Positions 32,931 through 41,109 of a stretch of 48,279 bases of DNA are shown here, piece by piece. The stretch covers positions 1-48,279 of the forward strand of contig CANRMD010000010.1 in the NCBI GenBank assembly GCA_947631645.1. The letters run 5' to 3'. This DNA is from Candidatus Gastranaerophilales bacterium (GTDB taxonomy: Bacteria > Cyanobacteriota > Vampirovibrionia > Gastranaerophilales > Gastranaerophilaceae). Each line of letters starts with the position of its first letter. Position 1 is the first letter of the stretch. Both the position numbers and the translations under genes were made by a program. The notes beneath the pieces were generated by a model. That model was not told the DNA's origin and ran no database searches. It saw only the letters and a program-made list of their open reading frames with translations.

Positions 32931-33836
32931 ATGATTAGTTTAGACATTGATTTATCGTATTTAAGTAATTTCTTAAATATTGGTACCCAGGCTATACAGA
33001 GGTACCGTAATAATACGATTACTCAAATATTTGAAATAGAAGCAGCAAAAGGGAATACCCGTGCTGCCGAATATTTGTTTAAAATCACATCTGATCCCGA
33101 AGAATTAGCTAAGGTATTTCAGCTTGTAAACCCTAAAAACAGATATTTAATCTTAAAAAATATGAATGAAGAAGACCTTATGAAGGTCATGGAAAATCTT
33201 GAAACCGAACAGTTTATACTCGGTTTAAGTATGCTAAATCAAGAAGCCCTTGTTGATTTAATGATGTTTTTACCGCCTGAAAGTCTTGCCACTGTTGTTT
33301 TGGAAAAAATGGATTCAAATATGTTTATGAATCTTATTCCGGAGAAGTTTTTGGATGAGTTCTTATCGTCTGATAAAATAGACAGAAAATTAATGATGAA
33401 AGCAATGGAAGATATTGATGAAGAACAACTTCAAAAAATGATGGAAAATTATACCGGACAAACTTGTTATGATACAAGTGATACAATATTGCAGCAGATG
33501 TCACAACTGTCTGATGACAACTTTATGCGTGCTGTTACAAGTTTTGAAGCTGAAGGAAAAAAACAGTTAATATCAAATTTACTGCTTGAAAAACCTGATT
33601 TATTTGAAGAATTTTCGCCCGAAGCTATGACTCACCCCTTTAGAACGATGGAAAAAGAAGATATTCTTAAATCTTTGGCTGTTTTAGAACCTCAAGAATT
33701 TTTGCCGATGGTAGAAGAACTGCCTCAGGAAGTTATGGCGTTGATTGCTACACAAATCGACCCGAGAGTTTTTGCCCAAATTTTAACTTATGATTTCAAG
33801 AGTGTTATTCAACAATGCGGTATTGATTTTAAATAA
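32931..33836 (+). CDS. helical-repeat protein with MgtE-N/FliG-like units
   Basis: A 301-residue all-helical acidic protein of about 30-40-residue repeats: for example EEDLMKVMENLETEQFILGL, QEALVDLMMFLPPESLATVV and KMDSNMFMNLIPEKFLDEFL. The pattern of paired helices around leucine and proline (LPPESLATVV) resembles the MgtE N-terminal/FliG-type superhelix. No membrane segment follows, so it is not an Mg transporter itself. It could be a scaffold. A TATAAT box lies at 32899-32904. The function is unknown. Confidence 0.6.
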   Translation: MISLDIDLSYLSNFLNIGTQAIQRYRNNTITQIFEIEAAKGNTRAAEYLFKITSDPEELAKVFQLVNPKNRYLILKNMNEEDLMKVMENLETEQFILGLSMLNQEALVDLMMFLPPESLATVVLEKMDSNMFMNLIPEKFLDEFLSSDKIDRKLMMKAMEDIDEEQLQKMMENYTGQTCYDTSDTILQQMSQLSDDNFMRAVTSFEAEGKKQLISNLLLEKPDLFEEFSPEAMTHPFRTMEKEDILKSLAVLEPQEFLPMVEELPQEVMALIATQIDPRVFAQILTYDFKSVIQQCGIDFK

Positions 33837-33837
33837 T

Positions 33838-33893
33838 GTAAAGTTTTGTAAATAAATTTAATTGTTAAGCAATTTTAAGACAAGTATATACTT
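33838..33893 (+). promoter_or_regulatory. GTAAAGTTTTGTAA box and AAGTATATACTT palindrome before the microprotein
   Basis: GTAAAGTTTTGTAA (33838-33851) and the 12-bp dyad AAGTATATACTT (33882-33893) lie upstream of the small gene at 33918. The 14-mer is identical to the one at 7836-7849 and the dyad core is the same, in the same order and orientation relative to the gene, but with 30 bases between them instead of two. Confidence 0.45.
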
Positions 33894-33917
33894 TATATAT
33901 ATACGAGGATTAAAATT

Positions 33918-34076
33918 ATGCAATATCAATTTATAAACAATAATTCCGGCGAAATATACACAAAATCATCAATTCTGCTTAATGAAGACGAAAGAGCGGA
34001 AGAAAGATATAATTTCTGGAAGATGATGGATCTTATTGCATTGCAAAATATGTCGGTACATGGACGTAAACTTTAA
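33918..34076 (+). CDS. 52-residue microprotein
   Basis: A short frame of 53 codons starting at ATG 33918, with CGAGGAT (AGGA) at a good distance upstream, and ending TAA 34074-34076. The product, MQYQFINNNSGEIYTKSS then LNEDERAEERYNFWKMMD, is polar at the front and helical at the back. It overlaps by four bases the stop of the convergent lipoprotein gene (34073). A motif pair shared with the gene at 7752 lies upstream. No family is recognised; it may be a lineage-specific small protein. Confidence 0.55.
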   Translation: MQYQFINNNSGEIYTKSSILLNEDERAEERYNFWKMMDLIALQNMSVHGRKL

Positions 34077-34849
34077 TATAAATTCCATTTCTGTTTTAAT
34101 TCTTTAATCTTTCCGTTATTATGCAATCTTGTGATTACAACATCTATGTTGTCTTTTAATCTGTAATCATCATCTTTTTTTATGCCGACAGCATAATATT
34201 CTCTGGAAATTCTGTTTTTTAAAATTCTGAAATCATCATTGTTGATAATTAAACCTGCCAATATGGAATCATCAGAACTGAGAGCATCAGCTTTATTTTC
34301 TTTTAAAGCATTAAAAGCTTCATCATAATTTTTATATCCGATAATTTTAGCTGTAGGAATTATATTCCTTATATTTTTTTCTGAGTTAGAGCCAAGTACA
34401 ATAAGAGTTGTTTTATCTTTTAAATCGGCAAACGTGTATATATTGCTATTTTTTGGCACTAGTGCAGTCTGTCCGGCAATATAATAAGGTTTTGAAAAAT
34501 CAATTAAATATTGTCTTTGGGGTGTTATGGACATTGTTGCTACAACCATATCAACGGTTCCTGAAGTTATTGCTTCAATGCGGGTATTTGGTGTAACACT
34601 TACATATTGAATTTTTTGTTCACTTCCTAATATTTCTTTTGCTATTTCTTTTGCGATATCTATATCAAAACCTTCTTCTTCTCCTGTTTCATGATTAATA
34701 TAACCGAAAGGAGGTGAGTCTGTTTTTATTCCTACTATAATGTAATCGCGTTGAATTATTTGATCATAATGATTTTTTATTACTTCTTTTTTTGAACACC
34801 CCGTTAAAAACAGCAGAGAAAGTATTAATAAACATAATAATTTTTTCAT
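34073..34849 (-). CDS. amino-acid ABC transporter substrate-binding lipoprotein
   Basis: A 258-residue family 3 solute-binding protein (SBP_bac_3). The lipobox LFLTGC gives a lipidated C18. The mature part has YIVGIKTDSPPFGYIN, GFDIDIAKEIAKEI, the TSGTVDMVVATMSITPQR core (about 112-129) and FSKPYY, all typical of polar or acidic amino-acid binders. The membrane and ATPase genes of such a transporter are absent nearby, so it is either an orphan or works with a distant transporter. It is downstream of yihY, 9 bases on; AAGG precedes the ATG. Confidence 0.88.
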   Translation of the reverse strand: MKKLLCLLILSLLFLTGCSKKEVIKNHYDQIIQRDYIIVGIKTDSPPFGYINHETGEEEGFDIDIAKEIAKEILGSEQKIQYVSVTPNTRIEAITSGTVDMVVATMSITPQRQYLIDFSKPYYIAGQTALVPKNSNIYTFADLKDKTTLIVLGSNSEKNIRNIIPTAKIIGYKNYDEAFNALKENKADALSSDDSILAGLIINNDDFRILKNRISREYYAVGIKKDDDYRLKDNIDVVITRLHNNGKIKELKQKWNLY

Positions 34850-34858
34850 ATAATTACC

Positions 34859-35707
34859 TTATGTATTTTCTTCGTTCTTTTTTATTAATCTTGAATAACA
34901 TCTTGAATTTATTTCTCCGCCAACAAGAAGAATAAGCGAAGTATAATAAAGCCAAACCATAAGAATAGCAACGGCACCGATAGCTCCGTAAACCTTGTTA
35001 TAAGCATTTAAATTGCTTAAATATAGTGAAAAACACCACGAGCCCAACATCCAAAAGAAACTGAAAAACAAAGTTCCGGGCAATACACTTTTTAATTTGA
35101 TTTTATCATTTCCTTCGATTGCAGGCAGTATAAAATAGTTGCCGATAGAACAAAATGCAAGTGCAATATATGATACCGGCCATCTTATTATTGATATAAT
35201 ATCTATGGATAATTTTGATAAGGCTGTATAATCAATCATAAAGTTAAGAAAAACTTTGCCAAGAACTATCAAATTAACTGCAAGAAATAACATTAGTGAA
35301 TTGATAAAGACCATAAGGACGGAAAGTACTCTCGTATATATAAAGTTTCTTGTTTCTTCAATTGCATAGGCTCTGTTTAATCCCTTTATAATTGCCGCTA
35401 TTGCATTAGCAGCAAGTGCTATTGTTATAATGAGCCCGAAAATAGCAATTAGTTTCCCCTGTTTAAAAATCATAGCCTCATTAAGTGTATTTAAAATTAA
35501 TGAAGCAACATCTTTTGGTGCAATGTTAGTTAAAAAATTGAGGATTGGAGTTATAAGAGTTCTTTTACCCATCCAAGCAAATAAAGAAGTTAAAAATAAC
35601 AGGAACGGAAACAAGCCTAAAATAAACCAAAATGCCATTTCCGCGGCAACTCCGCAAAAATCTTGATCTATAATTTTCTTTATCAGAGTTTCTATATACT
35701 TTCTCAT
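34859..35707 (-). CDS. YihY/BrkB-family inner membrane protein
   Basis: A 282-residue protein with six predicted membrane segments. Family marks include AAEMAFWFILGLFPFLLFL (about 21-39), IIKGLNRAYAIEETRNFIYTR (about 107-127) and the late VYGAIGAVAILMVWLYYTSL segment with GGEIN (about 266-270). The molecular function of YihY/BrkB proteins is unsettled; they were once called RNase BN. It overlaps the DHH gene by four bases (ATGA), so translation is coupled. Confidence 0.88.
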   Translation of the reverse strand: MRKYIETLIKKIIDQDFCGVAAEMAFWFILGLFPFLLFLTSLFAWMGKRTLITPILNFLTNIAPKDVASLILNTLNEAMIFKQGKLIAIFGLIITIALAANAIAAIIKGLNRAYAIEETRNFIYTRVLSVLMVFINSLMLFLAVNLIVLGKVFLNFMIDYTALSKLSIDIISIIRWPVSYIALAFCSIGNYFILPAIEGNDKIKLKSVLPGTLFFSFFWMLGSWCFSLYLSNLNAYNKVYGAIGAVAILMVWLYYTSLILLVGGEINSRCYSRLIKKNEENT

Positions 35708-36675
35708 TCTATTTCGCTTTGGATTCTTTGTAACAGTTTATCATAAGCAATCGCAATAGGTTTTTTTATTGTACAGCCTGCTGCAAATGTATGTCCGCCG
35801 CCGCCAAAATCAATTACAATCGGAGTAACATCTACGGTTTTACTTCTAAGGCTGACTTTTGTATATCCGTCTTTTGTTTCTTTTAGTATAGCTGCTATTT
35901 CAACATTTTTTGAACTTCTTAATACCTCAACAATACCTTCTGTGTAGTCATCCGTAGCATTAAACTTGCTCATATCGCTTCTTGTAATTTTTGCAAAGGC
36001 GATTTTCCCGTTATTATAGAATACGGTATTAGATACAATATAAGCTTGAAATTGAACCATAGATTGCGGCTTTGTTTCATAACAGGATCTGAATTCAAAT
36101 GTTGGTGAAACCCCGAGTCTGACTAATTCTGCTGCAAGCATAAAGGTTTCGGGAGTCGTATTTTCATATTTAAAACCGCCCGTATCTGTTAAAAGTGAAG
36201 TATATATGCATCTTGCAACTTCTTTTGGAATTTCTAATTCCCATTCTTTAAATATTTTATATAAAATTACGCCTACACATGCCGCATTCCCGTCAATAAT
36301 GTTAATATCTCCGTAACCGTTATTTGTTTTGTGGTGGTCTATATTAATTTTAAAAGAAGCATTATCATATAGAACGGTTCCTGAAACCATTCTGTCTTTT
36401 GATGCAACATCTACCGCTATTGCTAAATCATATTTTTTATTTTTATCTATTGTTTGAACATCAATAAAACGGTTAAATTCGGGTAAATAAGAGTACAATG
36501 CGGGAAGCATTCCGACATATACAGAATCAACTTTTTTATTAAAATATTTTTCTATCATCAGGCTGATAGCAATATTTGAGCCTAATGTGTCTCCATCAGG
36601 GCTTACGTGTGAGAACACAATAATGCTTTGTGCCTGCTCAATTTTATTTTTTAACTCTAAAAAAAGATTATCCAT
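35704..36675 (-). CDS. nrnA: DHH-family phosphoesterase, NrnA-like
   Basis: A 323-residue member of the DHH/DHHA1 family, close to NrnA oligoribonuclease/pAp phosphatase, which degrades short RNA and 3'-phosphoadenosine 5'-phosphate. Motif I is FSHVSPDGDTLGSN (H23, D27, D29), motif III IDHHKTN (about 112-118), and the DHHA1 signature GGGHTFAAGC lies near the C-terminus. It is the first gene before yihY. A -10-like TATAAT occurs about 25 bases upstream. The exact substrate (pAp, nanoRNA or cyclic dinucleotide) cannot be decided. Confidence 0.88.
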   Translation of the reverse strand: MDNLFLELKNKIEQAQSIIVFSHVSPDGDTLGSNIAISLMIEKYFNKKVDSVYVGMLPALYSYLPEFNRFIDVQTIDKNKKYDLAIAVDVASKDRMVSGTVLYDNASFKINIDHHKTNNGYGDINIIDGNAACVGVILYKIFKEWELEIPKEVARCIYTSLLTDTGGFKYENTTPETFMLAAELVRLGVSPTFEFRSCYETKPQSMVQFQAYIVSNTVFYNNGKIAFAKITRSDMSKFNATDDYTEGIVEVLRSSKNVEIAAILKETKDGYTKVSLRSKTVDVTPIVIDFGGGGHTFAAGCTIKKPIAIAYDKLLQRIQSEIE

Positions 36676-36723
36676 ACTCTCTATATTCTACATGTATGAT
36701 TATACACTAAAAATAAGTTTATA

Positions 36724-37761
36724 CTATGGTTTTATTAAAACTTTAATTGCTTTTCCGTTCATATGCTTAATAAGAGCTTCTTCTGTTTTCTCAAGCGGCA
36801 TAGTTTCCGTTATTAATTTTTCAACGGGAAGATTTTCTTCATAAATCAACCTGAGAGCTTCTCTAAAAAATGTCGGAGTATGATGAAAAATGCTTAATAC
36901 TTTTATTTGGTCATAATGAAGTCTTGTTGTTTCAATAGAAAACCTTGTTCCTGATTTACATCCGCCAAAAAGATGTACTGTTCCGCCTCTTTTTACAAAA
37001 GTAAACATTCTTTCCCAAATTTCAGGCAAGCCAACACATTCTACGGCAACATCAAGCCCTTTTTTTTCGTCGGAAAAATCAATAAATATTTTTTCGGGGT
37101 TAGGATATTTAACTAAATCAATAATTTCATCAGCTTCTCCAAACTCTTTTGCCAGCTTTAGTTTTATAGGGTTTCTGCCGGCCGCTATAACTTTTGCCCC
37201 TTTCATTTTTGCAAGTTTAACAAACATTAAACCTATTGGTCCAAGACCTACAACGCCAACGGTCTGACCGGCTTTTATTCCTGTTTTTTCTATTCCATGA
37301 ACTACGTTTGCGAGAGGCTCGGCAAAAGCTGCCCTTTCAAAGCTTAAATCGTCGGGTAAGTGAAGTAAGTTTCTTTTTACAATGGCACTTGGAATATTTA
37401 TATATTCTGCGTAAGCCCCGTTTAAGAATTTTAAATTTTCACATAAGTTGTACTCTCCTCTTTTGCAGAAAAAACATTCACCGCATGGGGCTGAATTTGC
37501 GGCGACAACTCTGTCGCCGACTTTAAACCCGACTACGTTTTTGCCTACTTTTGTAATTATTCCGGAAAATTCGTGCCCAAAACCTGACGGCACTTTTTTT
37601 ATTAAAACAGGATGCCCTCTTCTGTATGTTTTAACGTCGGTTCCGCATGTTAAAGCCGCCATTATCTTAACTTGGACTTCACCATCTTTTGGGTTATTAA
37701 TGTTTACTTCTTCAAATTTTATGTTTTGAGGTGCATAAAATTGTACCGATTTCATTTTCAT
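36724..37761 (-). CDS. zinc-dependent medium-chain dehydrogenase (sorbitol-dehydrogenase-like), second of tandem pair
   Basis: A 345-residue MDR enzyme oxidising an alcohol or polyol with NAD(P). The catalytic zinc ligands are in LTCGTD (C39) and GHEFSG (H65-E66); the structural zinc site is CGECFFCKRGEYNLC (four Cys, about 95-109). The Rossmann motif is VGVVGLGPIG (about 168-177). Its start overlaps the stop of a second MDR gene by four bases. The two differ in sequence; they may act on one pathway, for example a polyol or aminocyclitol. The substrate is unknown. Confidence 0.88.
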   Translation of the reverse strand: MKMKSVQFYAPQNIKFEEVNINNPKDGEVQVKIMAALTCGTDVKTYRRGHPVLIKKVPSGFGHEFSGIITKVGKNVVGFKVGDRVVAANSAPCGECFFCKRGEYNLCENLKFLNGAYAEYINIPSAIVKRNLLHLPDDLSFERAAFAEPLANVVHGIEKTGIKAGQTVGVVGLGPIGLMFVKLAKMKGAKVIAAGRNPIKLKLAKEFGEADEIIDLVKYPNPEKIFIDFSDEKKGLDVAVECVGLPEIWERMFTFVKRGGTVHLFGGCKSGTRFSIETTRLHYDQIKVLSIFHHTPTFFREALRLIYEENLPVEKLITETMPLEKTEEALIKHMNGKAIKVLIKP

Positions 37762-38768
37762 AGTTTTATGTAAGCTTTCATAATTTTATTGGATAATGTA
37801 TCAGCCAGAGCATCATTAATACCTTCTATTGGATATATTGTTGATATACCGTTAACTTTTACGCTTCCGTCTTCAATCATTCTCATTGAATCTTCTAAAT
37901 CCATAGGTGAAGGCGAGTAACTTCCCATAATATTAAGTTCTCTGTAATATATATCATTATTTTTAAAACCTGCGTCACTTTTTACGCTTGAAAATACAAC
38001 AATATTTGCTCCGTCTCTTGCCGCTTTTACAACAAAGTTTGTGCATCTTGATGCACCGGCAGTTAAAAATATGTTATCAAATCCTATTTTTGTGAATTTT
38101 TGCATTTCGACTAACGCAGAATCTTCATCTTTTATGTGGAAAGATTTATCAAACCCGAAATTTTCCGATAAGCAGACTCTTTCATATAATAAATCACATC
38201 CGTATACTTGGTTCCCGAATGCTTTAATTGTTTGACCCATTAGTATTCCTATAGAACCCAATCCTACAATTAAACTTTTTGTGTTATCTCTTATTCCGGC
38301 ACGTCTTACCGCTCTGATACAGCATGCTAAAGGCTCTAAGAAAGAAGCTTCTACGTCGGTTAAGTTTAGATTTACTTCAAATACGGTATTGTGTAAATGT
38401 TCTTCCGAAACATATATATATTCGGCAAAACCTCCGGGGATAATGTTGGTTTCTTTAAAGTGACGGCACATTGAATAATGTTCACTCCAGCAATATTGAC
38501 AATTAAAGCAAGGAACGTGATGCCCTAATGCAATTTTATCTCCCACTTCAAAATTGGTATTAGAATTAATTTCAACAATTTCTCCGACTACTTCGTGTCC
38601 TAAAACATCTCCGTCTTTCGCAATACCTGTCTGTAGTTTAACAATATCACTTCCGCATAAACCGCAGCCTAATACTTTTACTATCGCACCTGTGCCGTAT
38701 TCATCAAGCATTGGTTTCGGTTTTATTGATATTATAAATTTGTTATTATCTACTACTGCAGCTTTCAT
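37758..38768 (-). CDS. zinc-dependent medium-chain dehydrogenase, first of tandem pair
   Basis: A 336-residue MDR protein. Catalytic zinc ligands are in CGLCGSD (about 36-42) and GHEVVGE (about 57-63); the structural site is CFNCQYCWSEHYSMC (about 88-102), and the coenzyme motif is IVGLGSIG (about 165-172). It precedes the other MDR gene with a four-base overlap, so the two are translated together. An AAGGAT site lies before the ATG. Tandem MDR pairs are usual in sugar-alcohol pathways, but no sugar kinase or transporter is adjacent. The substrate is unknown. Confidence 0.88.
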   Translation of the reverse strand: MKAAVVDNNKFIISIKPKPMLDEYGTGAIVKVLGCGLCGSDIVKLQTGIAKDGDVLGHEVVGEIVEINSNTNFEVGDKIALGHHVPCFNCQYCWSEHYSMCRHFKETNIIPGGFAEYIYVSEEHLHNTVFEVNLNLTDVEASFLEPLACCIRAVRRAGIRDNTKSLIVGLGSIGILMGQTIKAFGNQVYGCDLLYERVCLSENFGFDKSFHIKDEDSALVEMQKFTKIGFDNIFLTAGASRCTNFVVKAARDGANIVVFSSVKSDAGFKNNDIYYRELNIMGSYSPSPMDLEDSMRMIEDGSVKVNGISTIYPIEGINDALADTLSNKIMKAYIKL

Positions 38769-38802
38769 ATATTTATCCTTAAAATTCCCATGTCATTATA
38801 AT

Positions 38803-39537
38803 TTAAAATAAATTATTTTGCTTTAAAATTTTTAAATCAAATTCATTTAAATCGCTTTTTAGAAATTTTTCAAACAAATCGGGACGTTTATTTTTTGTAA
38901 CAATAAATTGTTGAAGTCTTCTGTATTCTTTTATTTTTTCATGGTTACCTGAAAGCAGAACATCAGGCACCTCTAACCCCTCATATACTCTTGGTTTTGT
39001 GTAGTGAGGATGTTCTAAAAGTCCGTCATAGTGAGAATCATATTCTTTTGAATCAATATCGCCAAGTACGCCTTCTTTTAATCTTATTACGCTGTCAATT
39101 ATACATAAAGCGGGAAGTTCGCCTCCCGTCATTACAAAATCACCGATTGATACTTCTTGAGCACCGGACAGTTGTTTAATGCGATCATCAAAACCCTCAT
39201 AATGCCCGCAAATTATTATTAATTGTTCTTGTTGTGCAAATTCTTTTGCCATATCCTGATTAAATACTTTACCTTGCGGTGACATTAGAATAGTTTTACT
39301 TTTTTCGCATTTATTTATTGATTTTAGTGCATCAAGGTAAGGCTGGCAGGCTAAAAGCATTCCCGCACCGCCTCCGTATGGAGTGTCATCAACTTTTTTG
39401 TGTTTATCAAGAGTGTAATCTCTCGGATTAACAGCGTTTATGCTTATTAATTTTTCTTGTAAAGCACGTTTTAATATGCTGTAATTACAGGCTTCCAGTA
39501 TCATTTCGGGGAATAAACTAAGTACGTCAAATCTCAA
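38803..39537 (-). CDS. trmD: tRNA (guanine37-N1)-methyltransferase TrmD
   Basis: TrmD methylates N1 of G37 next to the anticodon, preventing +1 frameshifts. The 244-residue SPOUT enzyme has the opening FDVLSLFPEM, DDTPYGGGAGM (about 51-61), ICGHYEGFDDR (about 108-118) and the SAM-binding knot IGDFVMTGGELPAL (about 131-144). It overlaps rimM by four bases (ATGA), the common rimM-trmD pairing, and rplS does not follow. Confidence 0.96.
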   Translation of the reverse strand: MRFDVLSLFPEMILEACNYSILKRALQEKLISINAVNPRDYTLDKHKKVDDTPYGGGAGMLLACQPYLDALKSINKCEKSKTILMSPQGKVFNQDMAKEFAQQEQLIIICGHYEGFDDRIKQLSGAQEVSIGDFVMTGGELPALCIIDSVIRLKEGVLGDIDSKEYDSHYDGLLEHPHYTKPRVYEGLEVPDVLLSGNHEKIKEYRRLQQFIVTKNKRPDLFEKFLKSDLNEFDLKILKQNNLF

Positions 39538-40049
39538 CTGATAAGCCCCTCTATATTATTAATAACAATTTTATGATTTTTTATATCAACAATCGGAACA
39601 AGTTCTTTCACAAAAGGGACAAGATGTTCTTTGTCGTTTGCATCTTTGACGGATAAAATGCTTCCGGCAAGATTTTCACCTATTGCACTTATAGTGCCGA
39701 GACAGCATCCGTCTTCATCATATACATCCATTCCTATTAAATCATTTATTAAATATTCGTCTTCAAAAAGATTTTTTTCTACCTCTTCTTTTGACAAATA
39801 AATATCGCAGCCTTTATATTCTTCAACATCATTAACCGTTTGAAATTCTTCAAATTTAACTATGGCAAAATGTTTATGAAATCTGACGGATTTTACATTT
39901 AATTGTTTAAATGTATTATCTTTTTTAACAAAAACAATACTCAAATTTTCAATTTGAGCCTCTTTGCCTTTTGTAAAGCCCAATTTGGCTTCACCTTTTA
40001 TTCCATGGAAATTAAGAATTTTGGCAATGGAAATTAAATCTTTATCCAT
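39534..40049 (-). CDS. rimM: 16S rRNA-processing protein RimM
   Basis: RimM helps mature the 30S head around S19. The 171-residue protein has the N-terminal beta-barrel with ILNFHGIKGEAKL (about 11-23) and VKFEEFQTVNDVEEYKGCDIY (about 68-88), and the C-terminal PRC-barrel with LIGMDVYDEDGCCLGTISAI (about 104-123) and VPFVKELVPIVDI (about 143-155). It lies two bases after the zinc-ribbon protein gene and overlaps trmD. The usual rpsP and KH-protein genes upstream are replaced by that zinc-ribbon gene. Confidence 0.95.
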   Translation of the reverse strand: MDKDLISIAKILNFHGIKGEAKLGFTKGKEAQIENLSIVFVKKDNTFKQLNVKSVRFHKHFAIVKFEEFQTVNDVEEYKGCDIYLSKEEVEKNLFEDEYLINDLIGMDVYDEDGCCLGTISAIGENLAGSILSVKDANDKEHLVPFVKELVPIVDIKNHKIVINNIEGLIS

Positions 40050-40051
40050 AA

Positions 40052-40906
40052 TTATTTATTCTTTTTATATTCTTCGGGAGCATCTTCTCTGTCTTGGTTC
40101 CATCTGTCTAAACCCATTTGTTTCCTGATTAAACCAATACCAACATGGACTCTCCATTCATCCATTCTTAATTGTGCCGCAATAATTTTATGGCATCCTA
40201 TAGGGGGCAGAGGCAGCAATGGTTCGTATAAATTTTTTATAGCAAACAATTGATCCGGAGAAACAGCCAGTTTTCGTTTCGGGAACGGCAGTTTTGGAAG
40301 CATTAATTTTTGTCTTACAAGATTAATACCGAAAAATACTTTTCTCGGTTCTAAACCTATTGCTTGCCCGATAATTTCATGAACATCAGGGTTTGGTAAA
40401 GGCAGAGCCTTTTTATATAAAATTTCAATTTGTTCAATTTGTTCTTTGCTGACAAGTAATTGTTTTTGTCTTTGCGGTTTCGGTCTGTTTCCGTTAGGAC
40501 GCGGACGAGAGTATCCTCCTTGTCTGTTATTGTTAAATCTTTGAGGTCTGTTAGTGCGGTTATCATACCTGTTATTATTATGGGGTCTTTGGTATCCGCC
40601 GTTTCTGTTATCTCTTTGTCTGTCATTTCTGTTATAATTTCCTTGAGGACGATTATATGAACCTCTTTCGTATCTTTCTTGAGGACGTTCATATATTCTT
40701 GGTTTTCTTTCTTCTTGAGCCTGCTCATTACCGAAAGAATATGAACTTCCGCCTTGTTCGGGAGTTTTTGTTGAAGCATTTGCCGCTTCTTGCGAAAGAC
40801 CTTCCGTATATTTTTTATCCGAATACAAACAATTAGGGCAAATTACCCTTTTCGGATTTTTTGTTTCAAACTCTGCTCCGCACTTAATACACTTATTTAC
40901 ATACAT
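40052..40906 (-). CDS. zinc-ribbon, Arg/Gly/Asn-rich protein with a tandem C-terminal repeat
   Basis: A 284-residue likely nucleic-acid-binding protein. It begins with a zinc ribbon, CIKC (6-9) and CPNC (22-25), then a disordered Arg/Gly/Asn/Tyr-rich stretch (about 45-145; RGG-like, typical of RNA binding). The C-terminal third has two copies of a ~60-residue unit: SKEQIEQIEILYKKALPLPNPDVHEIIG and SPDQLFAIKNLYEPLLPLPPIGCHKIIA, each followed by a VG/FGIxLxRxxM helix. It is cotranscribed with rimM-trmD, where rpsP or a KH protein often sits, so a ribosome or RNA role is reasonable. Confidence 0.65.
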   Translation of the reverse strand: MYVNKCIKCGAEFETKNPKRVICPNCLYSDKKYTEGLSQEAANASTKTPEQGGSSYSFGNEQAQEERKPRIYERPQERYERGSYNRPQGNYNRNDRQRDNRNGGYQRPHNNNRYDNRTNRPQRFNNNRQGGYSRPRPNGNRPKPQRQKQLLVSKEQIEQIEILYKKALPLPNPDVHEIIGQAIGLEPRKVFFGINLVRQKLMLPKLPFPKRKLAVSPDQLFAIKNLYEPLLPLPPIGCHKIIAAQLRMDEWRVHVGIGLIRKQMGLDRWNQDREDAPEEYKKNK

Positions 40907-41109
40907 TTTTAAAATGCCCCTTTATACTATAAAGCAATAGCTTTACTATTTCCTTATTCAGGAATTTTATTACCATGTTGATTAGAAAATTGCTCTACCA
41001 AGTTCATTATAGTGTTTTTTTTCAAATTTGTCATCTGCTTATATTAGTGAACCATAATTTCATTTTATACATAAATATGAAAGATTACAAGAGTATTACT
41101 TAATATAAA

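Noticed and set aside
34073-34849. A full amino-acid ABC transporter operon.
   Set aside because: Only the binding lipoprotein is present; neighbours are YihY and a microprotein, with no permease or ATPase gene.
40907-41109. A gene or RNA between the zinc-ribbon gene and rlmN.
   Set aside because: This 203-base stretch has only AT-rich sequence and a weak hairpin; no ORF with a ribosome binding site and no terminator was found.
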